This document shows, one piece after another, positions 6,803 to 12,429 of a stretch of DNA of 12,429 nt (positions within the stretch are counted from its first letter, which is position 1; each line of letters opens with the position of its first letter). The DNA is from Kiritimatiellia bacterium (GTDB lineage Bacteria > Verrucomicrobiota > Kiritimatiellia > UBA8416 > JABMPJ01). The stretch covers positions 1 to 12,429 of the forward strand of contig JAOZSS010000057.1 in NCBI GenBank assembly GCA_029939545.1. Reading direction: 5' to 3'. The notes under the pieces were generated by a model that saw only the letters and a program-made list of their open reading frames with translations, did no database searches and was not told the origin of the DNA. Position numbers and translations under genes: made by a program.

Positions 6803-8721
6803 GCTACCGAACCACACTGGCGCTGTTGGTGATCGTCTGCATCCTGGGCGTTGCCCTATGGCTGATACAGCACAACGTTGAGCCGACGGCTCGGCGGCTG
6901 GCGCTGGAGGAGAGCGTACTGGATATCGACCTGCTACATGTTGATTCACTGGTGGTGCAGCATGACGACGAGGAGATTGAGGTCGAGCGGCGCGGTACCG
7001 GGTGGTGGATCGTGCGGCCGATCGAGGCGCGCGCCGACGAGGCCAAGATCGGGCGTCTCCTGAATTCCTCGGAAGCCCTGGTGTGCGTTGAGACCATCAC
7101 GCGCGAGCAGCGTCAGCACCGTGCACTCAGCTTGGGCGACTACGGCCTTGACCTTCCCCATACCTCGGTAACCTACCGCACCCCGCTCGGCACGCGCCGC
7201 CTGCTGATCGGGCATGATGCGCGCTTGGGAAGGCAAACGTATGTACGGATTGATGCGGAATCGGATGTAATGTTGGCGGAGGGTGAGCTGCGCGAAGCAC
7301 TACCCGAGTCGCTCGAGTTGCTGCGCGATCGCGCGCTTCTACATGGACAGGCGGCACGAGTGACGCGACTGGAGATCGAACGACCGGATGGCGGGTTCGT
7401 GCAACTGCTTCGGGGGGCAGAGGGCTGGGCGCTACAGCAGCCCTTACGCGAGCCGGCCGATGCGGTAGTGGTGAATGCCTTGTTGGACGCGTTGTTTACC
7501 GCTCGCATTGAACAGTTTGTGTGGGACCCACCGGTTGGCGTGTCGCCCGTGGCGGCAGACGCATCGCCGGTAGTGGATGCTCCTGCGGCACCGGTCGAGT
7601 CTTACGGCTTGGCCTCCGATACCGCGACTGCACGACTGCGCGTATGGTTGGCCGACGACGACCTCGGCCACGAGTTGACCTTCGGGAAGGCCGTGGAAGC
7701 CGAGCGCAGCGCCGTGTATGCCATGTTCACCGAAAGCGGGTCGGTCTTCACGCTCGATGCGGGCCTGCTTGAGAAGTGTCAGCTGCCGGTTGACGATCTG
7801 CGCAGTCGGACCCTGGTGCGGCTCGATCCGGGGCAGATTCGCTACTTGGCCGTGCAGCAGGGCGATCAAAAGCTGGCTCTCGGATACACGCCGGATGGTG
7901 GCTGGTCAATTCTCGAGCCGATTCAGTGGCCGGCCGACCGGGAAACCGTGGCGGGTGTGCTTCGTAGGCTTACGGGGGCCAGGATCCAGTCGTTCGTCGA
8001 CGCACCAACGAATCCGCCGCCGGCTGCCGAAGACATAGCGGCCTTGCATGTCACGCTGGATACAGTCTATCCGCCGTCGGCAGGAGGTGGGGGGGGTGAG
8101 GGGGGCGCGTCCACGATGGTCAGAGGAGATCGGGATGTAGGCCGGTGTGAGCTCGTCGCGGTAGAGAATGGGGCGGATGACCAGATGCTGGTAAAGATTA
8201 CCGGGCGACCAGGTCGCTTCCACGTCCGGCGTGATGCGCTGGTATTCCTTCCCGGAGCCGCCGCCTTGCCATTTGCTTTCTTCGACCGAACCGTTCTCGC
8301 TGTATCACCCGACAGTGTGCAACGCATCGTGGTGCACCATGAGGATGAAGAACAGATCCTTGAACGCAATACGGAGGGCACCTGGACAACGCCGGAAGGC
8401 GTCGCGGGGCAGCCGGATGCGCTGGTGTTGTCGGATGTTCTCTTCTGTGTCTCCAACCTTCGGGCCATACGAGTGGCGGATCAGCATCCCAAGGAGCTGG
8501 CCGCCTACGGGCTGGACCAGACCGATGCGTCGCTCACAATCGGCCTTACCGGCAGCGACGCCATTCAGAAGACGATTCTGATCGGAGCGGCGGCGGACGA
8601 CACGGGCCGTTATGCGATGATCCAAGGACAGGAGGTCGTGTTCGTTCTGGGCCAGACCGTGGTGGACAGTCTCCTGCGTGACCTGACCAGCGAGGCGGAA
8701 GAATCCAGAAATGAGCCGTAA
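6799..8721 (+). CDS. DUF4340 domain protein, single-pass with four tandem repeats
   Basis: 640 residues from the ATG at 6799, which overlaps the previous stop as ATGA and has TGGTGGAAG about 8 bases upstream. An in-frame GTG at 6784 is less likely. One N-terminal membrane anchor (about 5-24) is followed by a long, probably periplasmic region. I see four related units beginning near residues 50, 187, 347 and 507. Each has a pattern like V..L.V...........W.I..P....AD...V..LL..L...RI..FV, and in units 1, 2 and 4 this is followed by a YGL...........L..G.......Y half. DUF4340 proteins usually follow the GldG-like gene in such operons and are taken as accessory parts of the transporter; their function is unknown. 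A Pro/Ala linker lies at about 244-266 and a Gly tract at about 429-437. The third unit is the most divergent, and its gap coincides with long G runs. Confidence 0.85.
   Translation: MSYRTTLALLVIVCILGVALWLIQHNVEPTARRLALEESVLDIDLLHVDSLVVQHDDEEIEVERRGTGWWIVRPIEARADEAKIGRLLNSSEALVCVETITREQRQHRALSLGDYGLDLPHTSVTYRTPLGTRRLLIGHDARLGRQTYVRIDAESDVMLAEGELREALPESLELLRDRALLHGQAARVTRLEIERPDGGFVQLLRGAEGWALQQPLREPADAVVVNALLDALFTARIEQFVWDPPVGVSPVAADASPVVDAPAAPVESYGLASDTATARLRVWLADDDLGHELTFGKAVEAERSAVYAMFTESGSVFTLDAGLLEKCQLPVDDLRSRTLVRLDPGQIRYLAVQQGDQKLALGYTPDGGWSILEPIQWPADRETVAGVLRRLTGARIQSFVDAPTNPPPAAEDIAALHVTLDTVYPPSAGGGGGEGGASTMVRGDRDVGRCELVAVENGADDQMLVKITGRPGRFHVRRDALVFLPGAAALPFAFFDRTVLAVSPDSVQRIVVHHEDEEQILERNTEGTWTTPEGVAGQPDALVLSDVLFCVSNLRAIRVADQHPKELAAYGLDQTDASLTIGLTGSDAIQKTILIGAAADDTGRYAMIQGQEVVFVLGQTVVDSLLRDLTSEAEESRNEP
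8089..8105 (+). repeat. G8-TGA-G6 tract inside the DUF4340 gene
   Basis: Eight G (8089-8096), TGA, then six G (8100-8105), preceded by AGGAGGT. In frame it codes a Gly-rich stretch (AGGGGGEGGA). It is a slippage-prone homopolymer pair and a potential G-quadruplex on the coding strand. Confidence 0.9.
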
Positions 8722-9817
8722 GCATCCTTTTTCGGTGCGACACTTGGTGCGCTATGCCATGCAAGGCACCGCGCTGGGGTTGGTGGTTACGGCGCTCATC
8801 ATGTTGTTTACGTCGGACCGCGAGACCTTCACCCAACTTCGCGATTTCCCACTTTATTATCTTCCCATCATGTTGGCCATGGTTTGTGTGGCATGGGCTT
8901 GTGCGGGAACGCGCTTGTGGTTGATCTCCCGTGCCATGGGCTATGGGTTCCGATACCGGGACATGCTGATGATGGGGCTGGCGTCGGAGTTCGGTGTGTC
9001 GGCCTCGCCGGCCGGCGTCGGGGGTGCGGCCGTGCGCATGGGCTACCTGCATCGCGCTGGGGTGCCGATGCATTCTGCACTTACCATCTTTGCGGCCGAC
9101 TCGGTTCTCGACACGGTCTTCTTCTTTCTTTTGAGCCCGGTAACGATTGTGATCATGGTGCGTGACCCTTCGTGGTGGGGCATCGCCCGCGGCGGGTTGC
9201 ATATTGGGCCGGACACGCCGATCCTGTTGGCTAGCCTCTGTCTGGCCACCTTGCTCGCCATCAGGTTCTGGACCGAAATCATGCGTGTAATTGATCGTAT
9301 GGTTGTGCGGTTGCCGGGGAGCAGACGGTTCCGTCTCCCTGCGCGGTGGCGTCACCTACAGCACATGACGAGGCGGACGGTGCATCGCGCTTGGACGGGT
9401 ACGCATTTTCTCGTGCGGTCGCGGCGCTGGGTGCTGCTGGCCAGTCTGGTCCTGTCCGGCACCCAGTGGGTCTGTCGCTACGGCATCCTGCCGCTCATCC
9501 TGCTCGCGTTTCACGCGGCGCGTAACCCCGTGCCGCTCCTGTTGCTGCAGGGATTCTTCTTTGCGTTGGCACTTGTGCTCGTGCTGCCGGGCGGCGGTGG
9601 CGGAATCGAGTTGCTGACGACCGCCGTTCTGCGCTACTTCGTTCCGATGAGCCTCGTGGGGGTTGTGGTGCTGCTCTGGCGCGTCTTCACGTACTACCTC
9701 TACCTGCTGGTTGGAGGGGTTGTGTTTGCCAAGTCATGCTACCGCCACATGCCCCTGACCATCCTCGAAGACCATCACGATGACCTGATGGAACACATGG
9801 ACCGGGTGCATGGGTAA
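8711..9817 (+). CDS. Lysylphosphatidylglycerol synthase TM-region/flippase-like membrane protein (UPF0104 type)
   Basis: A 368-residue polytopic inner-membrane protein. Hydrophobic segments lie at about 17-34, 50-66, 85-100, 122-150, 168-186, 240-268, 274-293 and 315-340. Family motifs are SPAGVGGAAVR (99-109), the glycine-rich LPGGGGGIE (292-300) and LLWRVFTYYL (321-330). These match the integral-membrane part of MprF-like lipid synthases/flippases, which also exists as stand-alone UPF0104 proteins without the aminoacyl-transferase domain; that domain is absent here. The start overlaps the DUF4340 stop by 11 bases, so it is the last gene of the ABC operon. Tandem stop codons (TAA TAA) end it. 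Likely role: movement or presentation of a lipid or lipid-linked molecule, with the substrate unknown. The context suggests it works with the ABC exporter complex; that link is inference. Confidence 0.82.
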   Translation: MSRKHPFSVRHLVRYAMQGTALGLVVTALIMLFTSDRETFTQLRDFPLYYLPIMLAMVCVAWACAGTRLWLISRAMGYGFRYRDMLMMGLASEFGVSASPAGVGGAAVRMGYLHRAGVPMHSALTIFAADSVLDTVFFFLLSPVTIVIMVRDPSWWGIARGGLHIGPDTPILLASLCLATLLAIRFWTEIMRVIDRMVVRLPGSRRFRLPARWRHLQHMTRRTVHRAWTGTHFLVRSRRWVLLASLVLSGTQWVCRYGILPLILLAFHAARNPVPLLLLQGFFFALALVLVLPGGGGGIELLTTAVLRYFVPMSLVGVVVLLWRVFTYYLYLLVGGVVFAKSCYRHMPLTILEDHHDDLMEHMDRVHG

Positions 9818-9834
9818 TAAGCGGGCCGCAATAC

Positions 9835-9846
9835 GACCGAAAGGTC
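9835..9846. terminator. Small GNRA-loop hairpin between convergent genes
   Basis: GACC-GAAA-GGTC, a 4-bp stem with a stable GNRA tetraloop, in the 34-bp gap between the operon end and the converging transferase gene. It is the only structure in the gap. It lacks a T run, so terminator function is uncertain. Confidence 0.25.
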
Positions 9847-9851
9847 TTGCC

Positions 9852-10274
9852 TCAATACGCCTGCTGCACGAAATGCTCAAGGATGTACGCCATCGATTTT
9901 TCGAGGCTGGGCAGGATCTTGGTGCAGAACTTCACCATCCAGGGGTTGCACTCCTTGAATTCGAAAGGACTGAAGCCGACCACGAACTTGCCCAGGTCGT
10001 GCGAGGCATAGAAGACCTCCATGGCGGTGCCGATCGAAGGCTTGTTGTAGTTGACCAGGATGATATCCGCATCGCGCACATCCTGCAGGTCGAACTCGAC
10101 GATTTCGTTCGCACTGTCGACTTCGCGGTCCTTGAAGTTGCGGCGCATCGGGTCAAGCATGAGGAAGCGGCGACCGAGCGTTTCGTGGGCGAGTTGGCGC
10201 CATTCGCGTGCCGTGCCCTCATGCTCGTCCATGATCGGTCCGCACAGATAGATTTTTCGCATACCTGAATCCAT
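9852..10274 (-). CDS. Nucleoside 2-deoxyribosyltransferase-like protein
   Basis: A 140-residue protein of the nucleoside 2-deoxyribosyltransferase-like (NDT/DUF4406-type) Rossmann superfamily, whose members cleave or transfer the N-glycosidic bond of nucleosides or nucleotides. Visible: the N-terminal strand and glycine turn IYLCGPI (8-14), substrate-site-like LDPMRRNF (40-47), acidic IVEFDLQDVRDADIILVN (58-75) and SIGTAMEVFYA (80-90). The Glu of this last motif (E86) aligns with the catalytic nucleophile of the family. The start MDSGMRK is fixed by AAGGAG at 10282-10287, 7 bases upstream; this site overlaps the stop codon of the preceding gene, indicating coupled translation. The extra upstream ORF codons (to 10307) are not needed. 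True substrate unknown: it could be a deoxynucleoside, a nucleotide, or an NAD-like molecule given its neighbour. Confidence 0.72.
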   Translation of the reverse strand: MDSGMRKIYLCGPIMDEHEGTAREWRQLAHETLGRRFLMLDPMRRNFKDREVDSANEIVEFDLQDVRDADIILVNYNKPSIGTAMEVFYASHDLGKFVVGFSPFEFKECNPWMVKFCTKILPSLEKSMAYILEHFVQQAY

Positions 10275-10281
10275 TGACTCT

Positions 10282-10287
10282 CTCCTT
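10282..10287 (-). promoter_or_regulatory. Ribosome binding site overlapping a stop codon
   Basis: AAGGAG on the minus strand overlaps the TAA (10288-10286) of the DHS-like gene and lies 7 bases before the ATG at 10274. It decides the start of the transferase gene and couples the two. Confidence 0.8.
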
Positions 10288-11389
10288 ATGCTTCCAAGGC
10301 CCTGCACAACGACAGCAGGAAATCCCGATTGTCCGCGGAGGCATAACGCATTGTGCCTCCCATTCTGTTAAAGGTCTTGCAGTATCGCAGATAGTAGGCC
10401 GGATTGTCCATCGGAGGTTCCCCGTTCATCTGCCAGTCCCACGTCGACTCGGCCAAGTCCACTACGGCAATGAAGTGATCATCGATATGGCCGCCAGCCT
10501 GGCGCGCCACGTTCTGGGCCATGGACAGTGCCTTCTCGAAGATCATGGGCGACATAATGGCGGAGCCGACCGAGAGATAGACGCCGCCATCTATACGCGT
10601 CACCGAATCGGCGAAACGCAGGTAGTCCCGCTGGGCGGTGCGGCCGATCGCCGGGCCGTGGTTCATGGGGTGGTTGTAGATGATGTCGTGCCCGAACATC
10701 GGGTGGCCGGTGAAGGGGATACCGAGCCGGACCGCAGCGGCCTGGGCGCTGTATTGTTTGAACGGGTGAGGGATCTCTATGCGGCCGGGTGTGAGATCAA
10801 AATCGCGTACGGCGGCCAGCAGGTCCGCAGCGCCCGCGGCGCGATCGGGATACTGGTCCGCGTCCGCGGCGGCGGCGAGGAGAGTGTCCGCCGCGGGAAT
10901 GTCCAGGCCTCCGTTTTCGATCATGGCACCGACAGATTCTCCGTAGCCGCGTCCCTCCCAGGCACCGACGCGCAGGGCGAGGTTGATGAAGCGACCCGTT
11001 TCTTCCCAGATACCGAACTGGCCCGCGTCCACGTAGGCGCGCACGTCTTCGCTGGTCTGGCCCTGGAACGCAAATTCCCAGTCGTGGATGATTCCGGCAC
11101 CATTCGTGGCCAGGTGGGTCACCCAGCCCTGTTTCATCAGGTGAATGAGAGTCGGGCCGAGGCCGTTCTTGATCGTGTGGGCGCCGAAGGCAAGGATGAC
11201 GGATCGCCCGTCGTCACGTGCTGAACGGATCCGGTCGGTGGTTTCGGCAACTACGGCAGCGCTTGCTTTCGAGAGGGGGTTGGGGGCGGCGTCTACCGGA
11301 ACGTGGTCGCGCTCGATATTCAGCTTGTTGGTGCGCTCGGCAAGGGGAAGCACTCGGAGTTTCTGGCGATCGAACTCGGGATATGTCAT
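10286..11389 (-). CDS. Deoxyhypusine synthase-fold protein (DHS-like)
   Basis: A 367-residue protein that I align by eye with deoxyhypusine synthase, an NAD-dependent aminobutyl transferase using spermidine. Matching segments: THLATNGAGIIHDWEFAFQG (91-110) against the DHS block around TTAGGVEEDLIK; GRFIN (132-136) near the INRIGNL position; GIPFTGHPMFGHDIIYNHP (223-241) against HIPVFSPALTDGSLGDMIF; and RFADSVTRIDGGVYLSVGSA (258-277) against the CTGMIILGGG region. K338 in RYCKTF falls where DHS has its catalytic Lys in SWGKI, although the surrounding residues differ. Bacteria lack eIF5A, so a different acceptor is expected. A homospermidine-synthase-like reaction is possible, because plant homospermidine synthases arose from DHS. 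GGGAG at 11403-11399 lies 9 bases before the start. It is followed 11 bases later by the NDT-like gene. Fold fairly sure, reaction unknown. Confidence 0.65.
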   Translation of the reverse strand: MTYPEFDRQKLRVLPLAERTNKLNIERDHVPVDAAPNPLSKASAAVVAETTDRIRSARDDGRSVILAFGAHTIKNGLGPTLIHLMKQGWVTHLATNGAGIIHDWEFAFQGQTSEDVRAYVDAGQFGIWEETGRFINLALRVGAWEGRGYGESVGAMIENGGLDIPAADTLLAAAADADQYPDRAAGAADLLAAVRDFDLTPGRIEIPHPFKQYSAQAAAVRLGIPFTGHPMFGHDIIYNHPMNHGPAIGRTAQRDYLRFADSVTRIDGGVYLSVGSAIMSPMIFEKALSMAQNVARQAGGHIDDHFIAVVDLAESTWDWQMNGEPPMDNPAYYLRYCKTFNRMGGTMRYASADNRDFLLSLCRALEA

Positions 11390-11452
11390 CGGTTGGATCT
11401 CCCTCTCTCAAACCCATGATGGGGCGACAGTGGCGGAAATACAAGCGTTTCC

Positions 11453-11487
11453 AGAAGTCGGAAGCCAGATATCGGAGGTCGGAACTT
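11453..11487. repeat. Degenerate heptamer tandem repeat in the ferredoxin/DHS-like gap
   Basis: Five consecutive 7-mers on the + strand: AGAAGTC GGAAGCC AGATATC GGAGGTC GGAACTT, consensus close to RGAAGTC. It sits in the 131-bp gap between two same-strand genes (11390-11520). Its right half forms the arm of the long hairpin at 11468-11501. Confidence 0.6.
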
Positions 11488-11501
11488 CCGCCCCCGATAT
11501 C
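11468..11501 (-). promoter_or_regulatory. Long intergenic hairpin upstream of the DHS-like gene
   Basis: In transcript sense, GATATCGG...CCGATATC is an 8-bp perfect outer stem, then one G-U pair, two more GC pairs, a bulged A, and CGG/CCG closing an AAGTT loop: about 14 pairs in all. It begins 20 bases after the ferredoxin stop and ends about 79 bases before the DHS-like start. There is no T run after it, so an intrinsic terminator is unlikely. An mRNA processing, stability or attenuation element, or simply a folded repeat, fits better. The rest of the gap holds no ORF. Confidence 0.5.
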
Positions 11502-11520
11502 CAGGTCCGTGCTTTGGACG

Positions 11521-12312
11521 TCAGCCTTTGATCGTGCCGTCGACGCCGATGGTGACCTCTTCAAAGATGAGATCCGGCCGGCCGCTTTCGGCTACGGCCT
11601 GCTCGACAATCTGAGTCAGTCCGCCACAGCAGGGAACCTCCATGCGCAAGACGATAACCTTCGGAATGGTCTTGTCCTGGAGGATGGCTGCCAGCTTGCC
11701 GACGTACGGCTCGGTACGGTCCAGCTTAGGGCAGGCCACCACCACACCGCGACCACGGATGTAGCGCCAATGTGTATCGGCCGAAGCAATCGGGGCACAT
11801 GTGCTGACTACCACGAGTTCTTTGTTCACAAAGAACGGCGCACCCGGCGAGACCAGGTGAAGCTGAACCGGCCATTGCTGCAGGTCTGACTTGATCACCT
11901 GTCCGGGCAGCCCGACACTGGCAACCGTCGGTTCAGCCGTGGCCTCGGGCTGAGCCATGCGCATCCGTGTGCCCGGGCATCCGCCGCCGTGAGCGAGGGG
12001 GGGAGGCGGTTCCGGCTTGGCGGCGTGGCGTTCCGCCGCAGCGCGCATCCGGTCTACGGCGGCCTGGCCGCTGCTCTCCAGCAGATGCGCTTCCACCGCC
12101 TGTGCGTCAAAGGCATCGCACTCGCGCTCTTCAATCGTCAGGGCTCCGGTCGGACAGTCGCCCATGCAGTCGCCAAAGCCGTCGCAAAGCAGGTCTTTTA
12201 CGATCTTCGCTTTGCCGTCGATCAGTTTCAGGGCTCCTTCAGCGCAAGCCGTGATGCAATTGCCACAGCCGTTACATAGATCCTCATCAATCTTGATGAT
12301 CTTGCGTTTCAT
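11521..12312 (-). CDS. 4Fe-4S ferredoxin-family protein with Cys-rich C-terminal domain
   Basis: A 263-residue cytoplasmic iron-sulfur protein, probably an electron carrier or a subunit of an anaerobic redox system. An N-terminal ferredoxin domain carries a complete cluster motif CNGCGNCITAC (C13, C16, C19, C23). The second motif, CDGFGDCMGDCP (C43, C49, C53), has Phe46 where the second Cys would be; as I recall this CDG.G.C pattern is usual for this subfamily. A charged linker (about 60-110) leads to GGGCPG (C112). The C-terminal domain has STCAP (C172), VVVACPKLD (C194) and RMEVPCCGG (C228, C229), typical of the long ferredoxins found near hybrid-cluster or hydrogenase-type genes. The start MKRKIIK is set by AAGGAG at 12326-12321, 8 bases upstream; the in-frame ATG at 12360 has no such site. 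A run of seven G on the + strand at 11997-12003 lies inside the gene. Confidence 0.88.
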   Translation of the reverse strand: MKRKIIKIDEDLCNGCGNCITACAEGALKLIDGKAKIVKDLLCDGFGDCMGDCPTGALTIEERECDAFDAQAVEAHLLESSGQAAVDRMRAAAERHAAKPEPPPPLAHGGGCPGTRMRMAQPEATAEPTVASVGLPGQVIKSDLQQWPVQLHLVSPGAPFFVNKELVVVSTCAPIASADTHWRYIRGRGVVVACPKLDRTEPYVGKLAAILQDKTIPKVIVLRMEVPCCGGLTQIVEQAVAESGRPDLIFEEVTIGVDGTIKG

Positions 12313-12320
12313 GGTCTCGT

Positions 12321-12326
12321 CTCCTT
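12321..12326 (-). promoter_or_regulatory. Strong ribosome binding site of the ferredoxin gene
   Basis: AAGGAG on the minus strand, 8 bases before the ATG at 12312. It rules in MKRKIIK as the start and makes the 16-residue upstream extension (from 12360) part of the leader. Confidence 0.8.
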
Positions 12327-12364
12327 TGACGGGTGTAACCGGTCTTCCGCTCTCACTCATGCGA

Positions 12365-12429
12365 CTAAGCGCCTCCCATTTTCAGCGTCTGGCTATCCGC
12401 CGTCTTCTGGTTCAAATTTTTCGCCATGC
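12365..12429 (-). CDS. 3' end of an unidentified ORF (incomplete at window edge)
   Basis: Reading leftward from the window edge, the frame starting at the ATG 12427-12425 gives MAKNLNQKTADSQTLKMGGA and then a TAG at 12367-12365. The frame is open to the edge, so this ATG may be internal. The first 15 residues are identical to those after the first ATG of the outer-membrane gene at the other end of the window, and MGGA is shared too. It ends 52 bases before the ferredoxin start. It could be the tail of the gene upstream of ferredoxin, a broken outer-membrane gene copy, or an assembly product. Confidence 0.3.
   Translation of the reverse strand, partial: MAKNLNQKTADSQTLKMGGA
12383..12429. repeat. 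Right copy of a 47-bp terminal inverted repeat
   Basis: Exact reverse complement of bases 9-55, reaching the last base of the window. Read on the minus strand it is in the same codon frame as the left copy. After it the two copies diverge, and this one meets a stop codon. Confidence 0.95.

Noticed and set aside
5177..6949. 590-residue open frame on the minus strand
   Set aside because: It lies entirely opposite the permease end, the GldG-like gene and the DUF4340 start, all of which have clear family motifs. Its translation is His/Arg/Gln-rich without recognisable domains, as expected for an antisense shadow in GC-rich DNA.
8546..9355. 269-residue minus-strand frame
   Set aside because: Opposite the flippase-like gene, which has clear membrane segments and motifs; the frame is Arg/His/Pro-rich without domains.
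10274..11224. 316-residue open frame on the plus strand
   Set aside because: Antisense to the DHS-like gene, whose blocks align with DHS; the composition is that of a shadow frame.
11390..11450. Possible separate promoter for the DHS-like gene (TTGTAT-17-CATCAT on the minus strand)
   Set aside because: Only 3 of 6 and 4 of 6 matches to consensus, no better than chance in a gap of this size.
11218..11889. 223-residue plus-strand frame spanning the intergenic repeat
   Set aside because: Mostly antisense to the ferredoxin and DHS-like genes. The middle is just the translated heptamer repeat (YRRSE-like), a known cause of false ORFs.
12313..12360. Extended start of the ferredoxin gene (MSESGRPV...)
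   Set aside because: The strong AAGGAG at the ideal distance selects the ATG at 12312, and family members start with the ferredoxin domain.
1..12429. Terminal inverted repeat read as the end of a transposon or linear replicon
   Set aside because: No transposase, integrase or telomere-type gene is present, the cargo is ordinary chromosomal operons, and the repeats are protein-coding in frame. I keep the repeat as an observation, not as a mobile-element call.

Overview
The window reads as a stretch of a GC-rich bacterial chromosome. It is most likely from an uncultured, probably anaerobic PVC-like lineage (Kiritimatiellota/Verrucomicrobiota/Lentisphaerota type). That placement is an inference from three things: a gliding-type ABC transporter followed by a DUF4340 gene, a ferredoxin with a Cys-rich tail next to a deoxyhypusine-synthase-like gene, and a heptamer tandem repeat of a kind I associate with such genomes. 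No phage, plasmid, transposase, CRISPR or tRNA feature is visible.

Layout. (1) 1-1345, +: a 5'-incomplete and apparently 3'-truncated OmpP1/FadL-type outer-membrane protein. (2) 1324-1959, +: a SLOG-domain (TRPM/RyR-associated type) C-terminal fragment in another frame, joined abruptly to the outer-membrane gene near 1320-1370. (3) 2015-3493, -: a DUF2851 protein, convergent with the SLOG fragment and separated from it by a small hairpin. (4) 3607-9817, +: a compact five-gene operon (ABC ATPase, ABC-2 permease, GldG-like auxiliary protein, DUF4340 protein, flippase-like membrane protein). Every junction overlaps or is nearly overlapping. Its promoter appears to share its -10 region with a divergent promoter for DUF2851. 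(5) 9852-12429, -: a leftward group made of the end of an unidentified ORF, a 4Fe-4S ferredoxin-family protein, a deoxyhypusine-synthase-fold protein and a nucleoside 2-deoxyribosyltransferase-like protein. The last two are translationally coupled.

How the genes may work together. Operon (4) looks like one envelope machine: an ABC exporter core, two membrane-anchored periplasmic accessory proteins and a polytopic LPG-synthase/flippase-like protein. Group (5) combines an iron-sulfur protein with two enzymes whose families act on NAD/polyamines and on N-glycosidic bonds of nucleosides. Bacteria lack eIF5A, so the substrate of the DHS-fold enzyme is open. This pair is the best candidate here for an undescribed pathway.

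The most unusual structural signals are a 47-bp perfect inverted repeat joining the two ends of the window, which lies in frame in both flanking ORFs, and the abrupt OMP/SLOG junction. Both may be assembly or recombination scars and should be checked against reads before any biology is built on them.
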